The notes: generated by a model not told the origin, from the letters alone. 64,000 nt of DNA from Owenia fusiformis (GCA_903813345.2 CAIIXF020000008.1:28710005-28774004), one strand, 5' to 3'; shown: positions 33,825 to 48,239, counted from the stretch's first letter. Numbers and translations: made by a program.

Positions 33825-34226
33825 TATATAGAGATTATCCTATATGAGGTTCAGGATATTGGGATTATCCCAAGGCAAATATAATATATTTGCCCGAGGG
33901 CCGCAGGTCCCGAGGGAAAATATATTATATTGGCCAAGGGATAATCCCAATATCCTGAACCAACATTGTTCAATCGTGGAAATATTTTAGAATATTTATT
34001 ATATAAATAGAGATTATCCTATATGAGGTTCAGGATATTGGGATTATCCCAAGGCAAATATAATATATTTGCCCGAGGGCCGCAGGTCCCGAGGGAAAAT
34101 ATATTATATTGGCCAAGGGATAATCCCAATATCCTGAACCAACTATAGGATAATATGTTTATCCCATACCAATCTTGGTCATCCGGTACTCATTGTTCAA
34201 TCGTGGAAATATTTTAGAATATTTAT
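33825..34226. mobile_element. Tandemly duplicated palindromic element
   Basis: A near-perfect hairpin runs from GGTTCAGGATATTGGGATTA to TAATCCCAATATCCTGAACC around CCCGAGGGCCGCAGGTCCCGAG. It occurs twice (33847-33962 and 34026-34141), each followed by TTGTTCAATCGTGGAAATAT, so the unit of about 180-200 bp has been duplicated with its flank. It lies in the region downstream of COQ6, possibly in a long 3' UTR. Confidence 0.7.
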
Positions 34227-34426
34227 GTCCAGTTTTGTTTTCTTGGCCGTGGCCGATTTTCCTGTTCTCTCAAATATTCCCACATTTATTTTCTCGAATT
34301 TCTGATTGATTAAGTGGATGTTCCTTCCCTTTTTTTAAACCATCAAACAGATCCGATTATCTGTGTTTTCTCCATTGTCGTTTACAGTCATTACGCGAAT
34401 GTTACAAATTATGAACAAATATATGC

Positions 34427-34615
34427 GAGCGGCGATTATGACGTAGCGGGCAGATATACTATATCTGCCCGCTCGGAGCGGGACGTAAAGCTATATCTGC
34501 CCGCTGACGAAAATATAAGTTTTTACAAACCGGCTTTATGTACCTATAACACGTCCAAGTATGGGATAAATGTACATATCCCATGTACCCACGTACATGG
34601 GATATGATAGTCTTT
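34427..34615. repeat. Palindrome cluster
   Basis: AGCGGGCAGATATA and TATATCTGCCCGCT form a hairpin with a 1-base loop, followed by a third copy of the arm (TATATCTGCCCGCT). TTTATCCCATA at 34155 pairs with TATGGGATAAA at 34559, so the whole 34146-34610 block may be one larger foldback element. Confidence 0.5.
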
Positions 34616-34619
34616 GACA

Positions 34620-36470
34620 TGTTTGAAGGGTTCAATTTTTAAAATGTTAAGATTATTCTATCTCCGTCTATGCTGAATTGTAGATGCACTAATGCACTCG
34701 TAGGCCTTCACTTTACCCAAAAAGGTAATCCAAACAGATGTTAATAACTCACTAATTCAGTGAAATTGAAACTTAGTAGAATGAAAGCACATTCAACAAG
34801 TTTTGGTTGTGCCAAATGACTTTAAACTCATGCTGAATGACTGAGCTATTGACATTTGTTTGGGTTAATATTCTAGCACCTTTTGGCTCACCCTGTATAA
34901 AAAAGTGGCGTGTGAGATATTGATTTTATCCATATTCAGATAATGGCACTGTGTAATGTAGCAATGATTATACAATAAAATAAAATGACAACATAGAAAG
35001 TCCAGGTTCAATTTTGTGTCATTGTGATGTGGTTGGAGGTGTTTGTGAACATGTACAATTCGGCTATCATAAGGACATGAAGGACAAGAATGCGACTCAG
35101 ATATTTTCCTGCATATTTTTTATTTCTTTGATAAAAATCTTTAAACCTAGAACCCAAAATTAATTCAAAAAACCTTCCTACCTTCTGTCACCTTTCACTG
35201 GATGATAAAATTGTCAACAATGAGTGAGAATTGATTTCATTCGAAATTCACAACTAGTAGATACACTTAATTTGACGTTACTTAATTTGGCGGATTTGCT
35301 CAATTTCAAATTTTGGCGGCTTTTTAATTTGGCGGAATTAGGACTGAGCTCACGTTTTATCATTGATTTGGAAATAAGCATTTCAGATTCATGTATTCTT
35401 CTCACAGTAAGTCTTAGTTACAGTACTGACATCCAAATTGAGATACTTACACAAGTGAAATAATTGCAAATTACAAATTCCCGGGGGATTTTCCAAAATT
35501 TCGCAGTTATCATATTTTGGGAATTTTCCAAAACTCACAAAATATAGTAGCACACAAAAATTACCAGGCAGATAGGCCAAAAGAATGCCCAGTTCTTTAT
35601 TATTTACAAGGCTCAAATTGATTATGAGCTCCAAGGCATGAATAGTCATGATACATGGATAATTTCCAATTTCTTGAAGAAAGTTTACATGTGACAGTGC
35701 TGCCACCTACCATTGTATATAAAATGGGCAATTGAATTGAGCTGGCAGACAAGGTTCACAAATTAGGCCTTTCCAATAACAACAAATCATGTAAATACAG
35801 ATCCCATCTCAACAAAAAACAGGGCTAGTATATGTCCAATTTCATTGGCAGCAATTTGAGAAGTTCTGTTAATTGTTAGGATTTATCGGATTGGTTTTAT
35901 GTGATCAAGCACTAACTCATTGTTGATGTTGAGGAAGACAACTGGAATTTTTATATCTAATGCCATGGTCACATGTGCTCCGATTTTCAGCATCGGTGCC
36001 TGGCGGATGAGTATTTTGTTCAACATTCAATACAATTTTGAACAAAATGCTCAATCAGCAGGGCACCGTTGTAAAAATCTGAGCAAATGTGACCACGGCA
36101 TTAAAGGCTATCGGGCATGTTAGGGGGACAACTTTATTCTGATGGGCTATTGATTGAAGAATATGACATGTATGAAGAAAGGCCAAAGGCAAAGGATGAC
36201 ACATTTGAACTTTAATAACTTGACAAGGCTCAAACTTCTTGTCAGGCATAAGTCCATTTGCCATTGCAAGTTCAATCACAAAAATTTGAGCATTGTAAAG
36301 TCATTATTTCACTCCTGGTTGTGTAGACCTAGGGTTCTCGATTCCTATTTCATGTATTTGGGGCAATATGCATATTCCACAGAAAACAATACAATCCGAG
36401 CCCTCCAACTCTACACAATTCAGATGCAATCCCATCACACAAAAATAACTAACACCAGATATATGTTATA
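34620..36470. other. Intergenic, convergent 3' region
   Basis: Lies between the end of COQ6 (plus) and the end of the minus-strand transcription unit. It holds a decayed MITE fragment (35240-35340) and AATAAA at 34974 that could end a long COQ6 mRNA. Frames of 63-109 codons here show no family motif. Confidence 0.5.
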
Positions 36471-36473
36471 TAA

Positions 36474-38902
36474 TTTATTTTAAAACTTTTTATCTTCATA
36501 TTAATATTATTTTTATTTAAGTACACAAAGTTATGATTCTAATGACAGTTTGACAAAAGGGTTACTTCACATCTTTCAAATATTATATAATTATAGGCAA
36601 AACAATCAATTCAGAAATTATAGTTACAAAAAATAGAAAATTGAATTGATGCACAATGTAAATATGTTCTAAATTACTAGAGCTTCTTATGGTCCCTTAA
36701 AAGCTATTATTTTAGATTAAAAACTTTGACAATAATGAGGAAATTATTAATAGGACTACATGAGGTCTTAGTGAAATGAGTGAATTTCAACATTTAACTT
36801 TAGTGTAGACTTATTAAATCATTTTCAATAACTTCAAAATAAAATCAAACATTCACTATGATTTATAATATAGGCTAGCAGTTAACTTCAGTATTTATAC
36901 AATGTACATATTTAACTAGATTATCTTACACAAGTCTCATCTTTATAAAAGAATGGCAATGTACATAACCAAAAAATATTATTCTTGATTTACAATGAAA
37001 TAAGTTATTTTATCTTGATTTTGTGAAATGTATAAAAGAATGACAATGTACATAACCAAAAAATAGTATTCTTGATTTATAATGAAATAAGTTATTTTAT
37101 CTTGATTTTGTGAAATGTATAAAAGAATGACAATGTACATAACCAAAAAAATATTATTCTTGATTTACAATGAAATAAGTTATTTTATCTTGATTTTGTG
37201 AAATGTATAAAAGAATGACAATGTACATAACAAAAAAATAGTATTCTTGATTTATAATGAAATAAGTTATTTTATCTTGATTTAGGCAATAGGCCTAATA
37301 AAAAAAGAATAAAACATATATTCAACTTATTATACAATCTATATTGATTTCTATTAAAATATAAAATATAACTGAATTGATTTTTACTATACGTTTCCAG
37401 TTCTAAGCAGTTCATAATCATAAAATAACTTAATACAATGATATTTCACTAATATATTTTAAATAGATTGCAATAAGAACAAAACTCCCAAAATATACAA
37501 AAAATGAAGCAAAACAAATTGCAAGATATACGAATTATTCATGCTTACCATAATGTCATAACATTGATGAGTAAATATATTATAATTTAATTAAACTATA
37601 CAAGTTAAAATCTAATTGAACTATATTATAATTTAATTAAATAATACAAGTAAAAATTTAATTTCAGAACTACAAAATTATAATTCACTTAGTTTTTACA
37701 ATTAAAATTGTATTTGAGTTTCAATATCACATAAATGTTAAGTTTTACACTACAGCTAATAACTGAATAACTTTATAAATTGATCTTGTAAATATAATTT
37801 TAAATTTTATTTTATTTCAAATTCTTTAATGAATTTTGAGTCCAAGAGTAGGGATAATGCTGCGAGCGGGATACCCAACCCTAACTCCCTGTAGGAGGGG
37901 GAGGTACGATTTTCCATGCTCAAGGCCAGCCAGTTGTTGTCTCAACCTCCCTACATTAATCATTTTTGAGCCAAAATGTTTCATGACTATTTTTGATAAT
38001 GAATAACCTTATACATATTTACTTGCATACACTTATCTATCTGCTACTAAGTACAACCTACAAGTACTTATTTTATCTGTTGCTGCGCCTGTAAACAAAT
38101 GTCATGGTAATACAACTGATTCAAAGTTGACTTCAAGATAGTCAGACATAATCACACTGTTATATGACAACAAAATTGAGTCCAGTCCACTGATTAGTTT
38201 TTAACAAAGTGATATATCAAATATGCTAAATTCTTACTTTTGTGTAAAACAAATTCGATCAATAGTAACTGGTTACAAAATAATCTTTGGAGCACAAATC
38301 AATGTAAAAATTTAAATTCTTTTGAGAAATATATTCAGAAATTTTATGGCTTCTGCCAAACTCAATTTTTTAGCTTCAATCATACTTCACTTCACAAAGT
38401 TTACGTTCAAAAATAGGTAACTGATTTTGCAAATTGATTCAAAGTCACTGGTAACTTTTGAGGACCATAAACTCTTGTATCAATCTTCATTATCATTGCA
38501 GGACACAGTCAATTTCAACCTCACGCAAGAATCATGTGGACGTTTCACTTGTTTGAATAACTTGCATCGAGCTTCACCGCAAAGTCAAGGGAAATCAAAC
38601 ACACTCTATATTTGGAGAATATAAAGTCAACTGCTCAGCGATAAATTCTGAAGCACTAAGGAACTCAATCTCCACATCATTATTTTTGCAGACATACGGT
38701 CTCAACTTCAAATCCTTAGTCTTTCTAGTTTGAAATTCGGATAACTTTCAATTCAGATATCACTGGTTAATATATAGTCTACTCAAATTCACAATGGACA
38801 CTATTATAATATCATATAGCACTCGTTTTCTGAACCTGCAGTAGATCCTTGTTTATCCACTAGGCCTAGTTGTAACCTCAGGATATCCCCCACTGGAAAA
38901 GC
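36474..38902 (-). ncRNA. Probable terminal exon of the minus-strand transcript
   Basis: The acceptor TTGTATTTTCATTTTCAG|GC at 38902 is strong, and no good donor follows before AATAAA at 36479-36474. The 2.4 kb is very AT-rich and lacks long frames. It contains a four-copy tandem repeat (36945-37285). Confidence 0.5.
36945..37285. repeat. ~88-bp tandem repeat, four copies
   Basis: Units read AAAAGAATGACAATGTACAT, AACCAAAAAATA, TTCTTGATTTA and GAAATAAGTTATTTTATCTT in order; anchors recur every 87-88 bp. Copies differ at few positions, so amplification is recent. Confidence 0.85.
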
Positions 38903-39221
38903 CTGAAAATGAAAATACAAGTTTATAGAACTACAGACTGACAGAACTATACATGTACTAGAATAGGGCTATAGCCGAGAAAGATAGGATAATGGTTAAT
39001 AAAACACTGACTACAAAATTTAATAAAGAGTTTGCTAATCTGCTTTTGGGCTTCAAAGTTAGTTGCTTCAAAAATTGATTGTAAATATGCAAGCACAGTT
39101 GCAATAAAACGTTTCCACACGACTGGAAGATCAGAACAACAATTATTGGTAGATAGAAAATAACTATTTCAGTCCCTCTATAATTTTTGAGTTAACAACA
39201 AAATTATTAAGTCAACTTACC

Positions 39222-40260
39222 AGTCAAATGAGAATCCTGGCTGGAACCTTGAACAGTACTAGGTGCAGCAACCCGACAGACCTGAACTGAAACCTCATGG
39301 AATGGAACCTTGAACAATTGACTTGGAACCCATACGGACATTAAAATTCTCACTGAATGGACCTAGAACTCTCGCTGGAACAGACACAGAAACATCCTCT
39401 GGAATTGACCTGGAAACCCTCGCTGGAACGAACCTGGAAACCCTCGCTGGAACGGACCTGGAAACCCCGCTGGAACGGACCTGGAAACCCCGCTGGAACG
39501 GACCTGGAAACCCCGCTGGAACGGACCTGGAAACCCCGCTGGAACGGACCTGGAAACCCCGCTGGAACGGACCTGGAAACCCCGCTTGAACGGACCTGGA
39601 AACCCCGCTTGAACGGACCTGGAAACCCCGCTGGAACGGACCTGGAAACCCCGCTGGAACGGACCTGGAAACTCCCGCTGGAACAGACTTTGAAACCCCG
39701 CTGGAACGAACTTTGAAACCACCGCTGGAACGGACTTTGAAACCACCGCTTGAACAGACCTTGGAAACCACCGCTGGAACAGACCTTGGAACACCCCTCT
39801 GGAACAGACCTTGGAAACCACCGCTGGAACAGACCTTGGAACACCCCTCTGGAACAGACCTTGGAACCCCCCTCTGGAACGGACCTGAAAATTCCCTGAT
39901 GGAACCGACCTGGAATCCCTCTGGAACGGACCTGAAAATCCCCTCTAGATATGTATGGACCTAGAATCCTTGTTGGAATGGACCTGGAAACCTCAGCTGG
40001 TATGGACGTAGAACCCTTGTTGGAATGGACCTTCAAACCTCCGATGGTATGGTCGTAGAACCCTTGTTGGAACGGACCTGGAAACCTCGGCTGGAATGCC
40101 CCTAGAACCCCTGTTGGAATGGACCTGGAAACCTTGACTGGATCGGTAACATGGAAATAAGACCAAAGAACTGTTGAGGCTTGGAACACTGTTGGATAGA
40201 AGACTTGAGCACTTCAACACGCTAGACTGGAACGAATAAACTCCTACTGGACGATGGTGT
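39222..40260 (-). repeat. 23-bp GC-rich minisatellite within the minus-strand unit
   Basis: The core 39410-39720 is a near-perfect array of the 23-mer (plus strand) ACCTGGAAACCCCGCTGGAA plus CGG. Degenerate 20-30-bp versions continue to about 40150. Because 23 is not a multiple of 3 and the unit has no stop on either strand, all frames stay open and long frames arise on both strands, up to 279 codons on the minus strand (40189-39350). A strong donor (CTG|GTAAGT) lies at 39221/39220, so the array may sit in an exon. I treat the frames as artefacts of the repeat. Confidence 0.8.
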
Positions 40261-41175
40261 TTGTCAGAACCTTGGACTGGACAACTGCGATTAGACTAGC
40301 CAATAGCATGGACAGCACATCTCAATATGACACATGTGGAATACACTGGTGGAAGGACTTGTAGTAGCAGAACTTTGGAAGGACATTGGAAGGGACATTG
40401 GATGGCACTTAGGGAAGGGGATGGGATATGGTGGATCAAACGTTTACCCTAGGAGCCCCACCCTGTGACACGTAGAGAAATGGACTATGGACTTTAAGTG
40501 GACTTATTGGAGGGGAATGGGACAGTTGGAATTGGGACACAAAGCAGGAACCACTTCATCTCCACATCTCGACATCATTTGATAGCTTAAAAAGTTCATG
40601 TACCCAGGTACCATGCTCTCTAAAGATTTCACAACATCATTCAGAATTGTTCATCAGTTAAGACATAAATACATTCTAGTAGTACCATACATTTATAAGT
40701 TCATTGATTAATCATTTCTTCATGCGGAGTCGGTTCTTTCGAAACAGCCTGTACACCTAGAACTAAGGGACCCGTCCAAAGCACTGAATATCATTCAAAC
40801 CACATTGTATACACAAGACACTATCCAATCACCCATCTATGTTACGTCAACTGTCTCCGACTTAATATAACCTTTCTGCATATTACAAAATTGTATAAAC
40901 ATCGAATGCTTCTTTCTGGTCGTGCACAGACTTGCATAGAAAACCTCCCTCCTATACCTGAAACTGAAACCTAAGCAAAGCATGGCAATGGTTACTTTTT
41001 CAATGTTTATAAACTAGGCTTTGTCAAATAATTAAAGTTGTACAAGTACATAACTGATCTACAAAAAAATCTGCCTTATACTTAAGTGGGCATCCTTCAC
41101 ACTATCTTCATAGTTGACTACAGGCTTGACAGTTACTACCACAATGTAGACTGGCTGCTCTACCTTGCTCTTCAC

Positions 41176-41595
41176 CTAATTTACGATGACATACACTGCC
41201 TTTCTCCAACTTCATTTCCTACACACATCAAGAAGAGCATGGAACGAGACACATGTTAAATACTCACTCTATTAATATAACTGAATTCGCATGATAAACT
41301 TCTACAAATGTTATTGAGATGTAAATGTTATTATCCAAAAAAATTAGAATTACAATACAATGAAAGGTCTCATACAACAAATAATACCACGTCAAACCAG
41401 GAGCCTTGGAGGGCTTAGTAGCTTTAGGCGCAGATGCAGTCGACTTTGCGATCTACCAGGACTGGACAAGACTTAGTTAGAAAGGTCACTGGAGATTTAT
41501 AACTTGACTTCAATTTCAGTCTTGTAACTTGCTTCAGCATACCTGGTTTAAGTCAGATCTTGATGTGAAGTACCCAGCTGCCTAATGTTTTCACC
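41176..41595 (-). ncRNA. Two candidate small exons
   Basis: 41595-41543 (53 nt; acceptor ...ATACTATAG, donor CCAG|GTATGC) and 41218-41176 (43 nt; acceptor TTGATGTGTGTAG, donor TTAG|GTGAAG). Each has GAGCATGG-like sequence in the upstream intron, as the other exons in this unit have. Confidence 0.4.
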
Positions 41596-42688
41596 CTATA
41601 GTATTTACATATTGAAAGAACAGAGCATGGATCATGTTACTAATTTTCAAAAATCTAAAGATGAAATACTACTTTAATGTATACTTATTTATTATATAAA
41701 TACACTCACTTATGTAAGCACCTGAGAAACAAGAAAATTAAAAATTGATGATAAAAATACCACTTTTAACTGCTGCGAACGTATGATTAATCCTTCTTGA
41801 CAATACCGACAAAAAGTAGACAAGCAGTTGAAGATGAATTTCTCAACCTAGTTTTTGTTTGCTGGTTTGGTCTTGAAAACTCCACCCAAGAAGCCCTATA
41901 TTACACACATCCAAAACAAAACATTATAAAACAAGAAGTGATAGTAATAGATATTTAATAAATAGGTGACACTATCATACTTATATACTAGTACAACTTT
42001 TTGTTGAGAAGATTTATTGCAATAAAACTGCACAATCTAAATATAAAACAACAAAGAAAGCTGATACAGAATACCACTTTTTTCATTCTTGTGATGTCAA
42101 ACTCCTGCTTTAACTTTTAAGATTCAGACAGGTTTTCTTTAGACCGCAAGCTGGCAGATCACTTGAAGAGGACCTCTTAACACACTTCACTTCAACCTCA
42201 CCATCTTTTTGTGTTGCATTTCTCTCATTTAATGTGAAGTTTTCTAATGTAGAAATGGTGAAATATCTACTGGTGAAAGACTAATGGAGGAATTCACTCT
42301 TAACCTATTAATAATATTGGAGAGAAGAGCATAGGGTAATGTTACAACAGATCAAAATTTTTAGATTGACGCACTTATTTTCTATAATAAAGACGAGATT
42401 AGATATTACATACTAGTAGTTAAATGATATAAATTGATACAGAAATATTACTCAGTAATTCATGATTAAACAGCGATTTAAGGTATATAAAGCCTTTGTC
42501 ACAAGATTTAGAGTAGACAGTAGTCACCAGCGAGAGAATTCTTTGCAATAACTGCACTTTCTACGCACAAATCAATTGATCTGCAAAATTCACAATCCGA
42601 CTTCATTAGACCTCTAGTTGCTAGTTTTTGTTACTTTCTCCACTTCATTTTGAACTATCCGCAGTCTTTAATCCGAGCTCTATTTCAC

Positions 42689-43260
42689 CTGATATTCATA
42701 GCTGCTTAAGTCCCTACAGCGATCGCTCTATTGTTTCTACATTATACACAAAAGAGGAAGAAAAGCATGGGATGCCATAAAGTTTAATAGATAACAGAAA
42801 AAATATCAATTATCAATCATGAATTAGATGCAAGTACTGATACAATAAGTCACAATACCGCATTTTAATGTGATGTTTGCTGCGCAGTGTGGTTTAATCC
42901 GAGCTCTATTTCACCTGATATTCATAGTTGCTTAGGTCCCTACAGCGATCACTCTATTGTTTCTACATTATACACAAAGAGGAAGAAAAGCATGGGATGC
43001 CATTAGGCCTAAGGTTTAACAGTTAACAATCTATATATAGCAAAATTATTAAATATGAAATAGAAAAATATCAATTATCAATCATGAATTAGATGCAAGT
43101 ACTGATACAATAAGTCACAATACCGCATTTTAATGTGATGTTTGCAGCGCAGTGAGGTTTAATCCGAGCTCTTATGTTTCACCCGATATTCATGGCCGTT
43201 TAGGTCCCTACAGCGATCACTCTATTGTTTCTACATTATACACAAAGAGGAAGAAAAGCA
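42689..43260 (-). repeat. Three tandem copies of a 48-nt exon with its intron flank
   Basis: Candidate exons 43230-43183, 42962-42915 and 42736-42689 are each exactly 48 nt. They share the acceptor TGTATAATGTAG|AAACAATA and the donor in ATATC(A/G)G|GTGAAA, with the same upstream intron block (CATGCTTTTCTTCCTCTTTG). The repeat period is 268 and 226 bp. Copy 42736 has stops in every frame, so this is not a coding exon. Confidence 0.7.
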
Positions 43261-46200
43261 TGGGATGCCGTTAAGGTTTACAGTTAGACAACTTATATTT
43301 AGTAAGATTATATAATAGGAAACAGAAATTTATCAATCATAAGAAGGTACAAGTACAGATATAAAGTACAATACCCCATTTTAATATGTGCTGTTTGCAG
43401 CGCAGTGAAGTTTAAGCTTGTTGAACCTAAGGAACAGATCATCGTTGGATCAGCTGGACTAAGGGCACCGTAAGCAAAATTGCTCGAATGTGTAGTTTTC
43501 CAAGTACATTTTATCTACCACTGAATTTCACCCTTGATGATCCAGAGGATTTCCTTGATTAGTTCTTATTTTTCCGTAACTGCAGTATCGCAGATTATTA
43601 CATTTAGCTACATCCAATCCTATAGTACACATTAAGGGAGAGAAAAGCATAGACACAATATTATGGCATGCTATATACAATTACATTTATCATAATCAAT
43701 ATTTCTATTTCTAGAAGTTGTTCCCTATATTGTAAATAAATTGCATGATTTAAGAATGATCAAAGATACATAAGGTTTAGATACTAATTACCAGTATACT
43801 GGGTGGTTTCCCTTTTACCATTGTGCCGGGCATGATTATTAATGTATGAGCAATATCTCTGAAGTTAACATGTGCAAATGGATGATTTCTTATGCCAGGG
43901 CTTTTCATCGCAGCTAGTTGAATGCCGAGGGTAGAAAATGTTCAGGAGAAACCTATTTTCCATACAGAGAAAAACAACATGCATACGACAAATGTTATAA
44001 TATATTTCCTGTATTATCAAAATCTAGGGTAAAGATAATCATCTAAAGACCATAATTAAACAGAGACATAGTTGTTATCTTACAAAAGGTGTACAGAATA
44101 AAATCAAACCACAAATACCAGGAAAATTCCATCGATGTCAAACATTATGTAGGCTATCTTATGGATGTGCAAATAAGCTGGGTTATGAAGAGCCAAAGAT
44201 GCAGGGTATGTGGCTGCCCATGAGCATGTTCATTTTGAAGCTCCGTACTATAAGATGATGCGGATGATAATTGTGGTGCAACACCATATTGAATACCAGT
44301 GGAAGATACACGAGGATACCTACAAAATAGAAGATAAACCACCCCAACCGCACTAAGAAGCCCATATACAATGAAGTTTAATAAATAAAAACATACTCAA
44401 GGATGCATATCAAACTTTAAGTCCACAAAACTAAGTATCTATTGGCAAATTGGTGTATGTTCAGAAAGCATCATTTCTACACTTAAAGAATAATTTTATG
44501 TGTTAGATAGCAAATACTGAGAGAAAATATATATAACTAGCAGTACTTCAAGCTTTGCCTACTCATTTCATCTTCAACATCGCTGAACTACTCATGCACC
44601 CTATTATGACTGTGATAGTAGAAAAATGTGGATGTCATAACGAACAGCAAACAGGCACTTAACCTAAACAAGAGAACAAGAAAAAGGACACACAATTCTG
44701 TTCTAAACATCGAATGTATAAATATAAAATTATCTTTACAAAGATTACTCAAGTTGGCAAAAATGGAATTAAGAACAATGTTGTTTTCTAATTATTAGTA
44801 ATATTAGACTGAAACTGACATGTAAATGAATCAAATTCAAGATAAAGCTACATATCTCACAATAAAATGTGCATCAACTAGAATGATTGATCTTAGTATT
44901 TTAAAATTTCATAAGAAAGTATTATTAATCTATACTAGGACCCATAATTCTAAACATAAAATTTAAAAATTTCATAGAGAAACATCAAATGCAAATGCAA
45001 TACTTCTGTACTTAATCCAACGATGCAGACACAAGATATCACCACCCAAGATGAAGACAGACAATGAAGTCGGCAGAACACGCTAGATAAACTATAAACG
45101 TTGATAAATGGTTTCCAGTTTTGATGAAGCCATAAAATATCTCATGCTAGGTTTACTGAAAGAATAGAGACAAATATCCACACAATGTCAATCTCAATTA
45201 CAAGATAAATTAAATTTAGTATTAACATCATTTTGATCTAGAAAAAATGAAATAAATGATTAGGATAAGATTCGTAAATATTAAATTAAACAAGCGTAAA
45301 ACAATTTTATGGCCTATGATATGTGTTACCACCACTATGTGTGCAGACTTCTAGGATTCTAGGAAGGACTATATTACATGTAGACCCATCAGGTTCAGTT
45401 AGAATATTTAACCAATCTATACTGCACTGCAAAAAGAACATAAAACAGCCCACCCATACCATTAAACATACAACTCAATCAACAAAAAAACAAGCAAACA
45501 TAAGGTCTCCAACACTCATAGTTAATAAATATATTGATATACCAGCATGACTATTTTATGCATTTTAAAAATTAGTCTACCTTACAGATGAGGTTGTTGA
45601 ATGTGTTGTTCAAATTGTAGAATCAAACAATACCATTACCAAAGGGTTCATAGTGTTTCTTAGGTAAATACACAAAGCTGAATTGGTAGATCCTATACCG
45701 TGCTTTACAAAAGCGCCTTAGCCAGTCTACACAGACATCTGGAATGAAGTTAGTATATCGACCCCCCAAAACATTAAAATGCACATACTTCTATCTAATG
45801 AAAAAATATAACAATTTCCTCACAATTGATTAGACTACGTTAAGAAAACATATGGTTTTAATATAATTAAAGCAGATACTAAGAGGTAAGTTTGCAATTT
45901 ATATGATCTTAATCTATAAGAAATAAAAAAGAATGCCTCGACATACAAGAGGAAAGTGCATCACTTATCTATGACCATAATGTGATACTAAGAAATTCAT
46001 GTAGCAAGTTCCAACAGAACGTATAACTATAAACATGAACACAATTTCATATTGTTTTAAGTTCGACTTAGGAAAGCTGTGAATTTTCTCATGCAGTTAT
46101 CAAAACAAGAGACTTGATCATTACTAGACAGAAAGCCGATTTAATTAAATTTAGCATCTGATTATTAAGTCGTGTAAAAATGGTGAAAATTGATATTCTG

Positions 46201-48239
46201 AAGAACAATAACAAACTAGTCGATGATTACAGCGCCCACTACATTCACAACATTACCAATAAGAGAGCAGACATAGGCAACACTATCACGCAAGGAAATG
46301 GTGTGCTGGAAAAAAAATTGCCAACAGCCCATTTACCCCCCTACATATATCACAGTGACTAATTACACAAGAAATTTTATTGTAGAAGCTAAGGAAAGTT
46401 AAATCAATAAGGATTTTAGAACTCATAACTGAATACTTGTGTAGTAACTTAATAACTATATGTATGGAAAATGCATATGTAAGGTTGATCAATTAATAGT
46501 GTAGAGATAAACATTACCACAATATTAGGATAGGGGCCTAGTGTACGTATTACTTGGAAGCTGTACTTGAACAAGATAGTTTGCATTTTCTAACAGAAAG
46601 CTCTTAAGTCATGGCAAACACACCTGGAAAATATTTAGTATCCCACTTGCCCTCAAAATAATGCAGTGATATACAACTATTATTTCAACTAATTATTACA
46701 CTTCTATTACTAATCGGTTACAACATTTTCAGCACAAATTACATAATGGTGAAATATAAAAATGAATATGCGACAAATACATTCTTTTTACCACCACCTA
46801 ACACCAGTTAATACTGCAAGTTGCAACACGCTTGGATAATAGTAGATTAAGGCTTGGTAAATAATCAAGCGGCACCTTTTGGCCGATTACTGCAAAACAG
46901 GTAACAAGAAAACACGCCACATTCATCAACAATATGATTGATTAGATTTAATAGTAATAACATGTAAAAGGGTTGTTATTTTGTACAATACTCAGAGTAA
47001 CTTAACATGCATTTATTTGTTGATATACTTTCAAGCAATAAAGATAAAAAAACTTATGTTTTGTTTACATTCAGAAATATCTAATTATGCAATAATAAAA
47101 CCAAAACAATGTTACACAAAGATCATGTTCAGACGATTAAAATTACCATAAATCATGTAAATACAGCCATGCCACCCAAGTTAGTTCTTTTCAAGCTCTT
47201 AGTCTTAGAGTAATCAGCAGGGAAAATGTTGGAATCTCAAGTAATGTGTTGAAATACTTGGTCAACATCAGAAAAGCATCTTATCTAATAAGTGTGGGAT
47301 AATGTATGTATGCAATGCCTGAAAACACAATACCCCAAAACACATGTGCACCATTATAACAACAAATATCACTTTAAATAATGATATGTAGCCACATTAT
47401 TAGGATTACAGAAAAAAAATATTAGAGGTTGAAGGTTTAACGTTAAATAATATAGGTGTATCACCAAAACTGTAATATATACATATTAGTAATACTTAAG
47501 TTTTACTGCACGCATGTTGTACATTCATTTCATTAAAGAGACGCAAGAAGCGGGAAAGGTGTTTACGCTGCATTAGCCATTAGAAGGCACGGTTGAAAAT
47601 GTCTTATATCTCTTTCCTAAATAAGCAACACAGGAAAATCCACATGCATGGTTATAGACAATATATTTTCAAAAAATACTTGATTTATTCATCTCCTCAA
47701 ACAATTAAACCATACATTACTTAGTAAAGCAGGCACTAGGCTATATCTAGATAGTAGAAATGGCATTGGTAATGAGCATAACATTGCATTGAAATTATAA
47801 TATAAAACAGGATAAACCTTGTCACACAAGTGTTGATTCAGTGAGTCCAATCCAGATTGGTAAAAGTCGTGTTTGAAGTTTTACATGTAGATGCAGGTGT
47901 CATGAGAAGTAAACTGAAAAAATCAAGGTAGAGATACCCAACCCCACAGCAAATTACAAATTTACTAGATCTATCATCAGACTATTCTATAGATACATGT
48001 ACATTACTTGAACACAAAAGATTAAGATAAAAAGCAGTGTAAAATACAATTACAATTAGTACCAGCATATCGCTTCATTCACTATTCTCAAAATGTGTCC
48101 ATCACCACCAGGTGATCTTTAGTGTGTGGTCTTAACTGAAAGCAAGCAGAGGTATAACAACAATCCCCCCCATACATGCCCCAAAAGATTCTTTTGTTAC
48201 AATTTTCAGATAGATTTATGAATTTAGAATATAAAAATC

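Noticed and set aside
35389-35706. 105-codon minus frame
   Set aside because: Partly overlaps a decayed MITE; no domain recognised.
39350-40189. 279-codon minus frame and overlapping frames on both strands
   Set aside because: Produced by a stop-free 23-bp minisatellite; no non-repetitive domain.
44154-44342. 62-codon minus frame after an acceptor at 44319
   Set aside because: Could be part of an exon of the minus-strand unit, but no donor follows and the peptide matches nothing I recognise.
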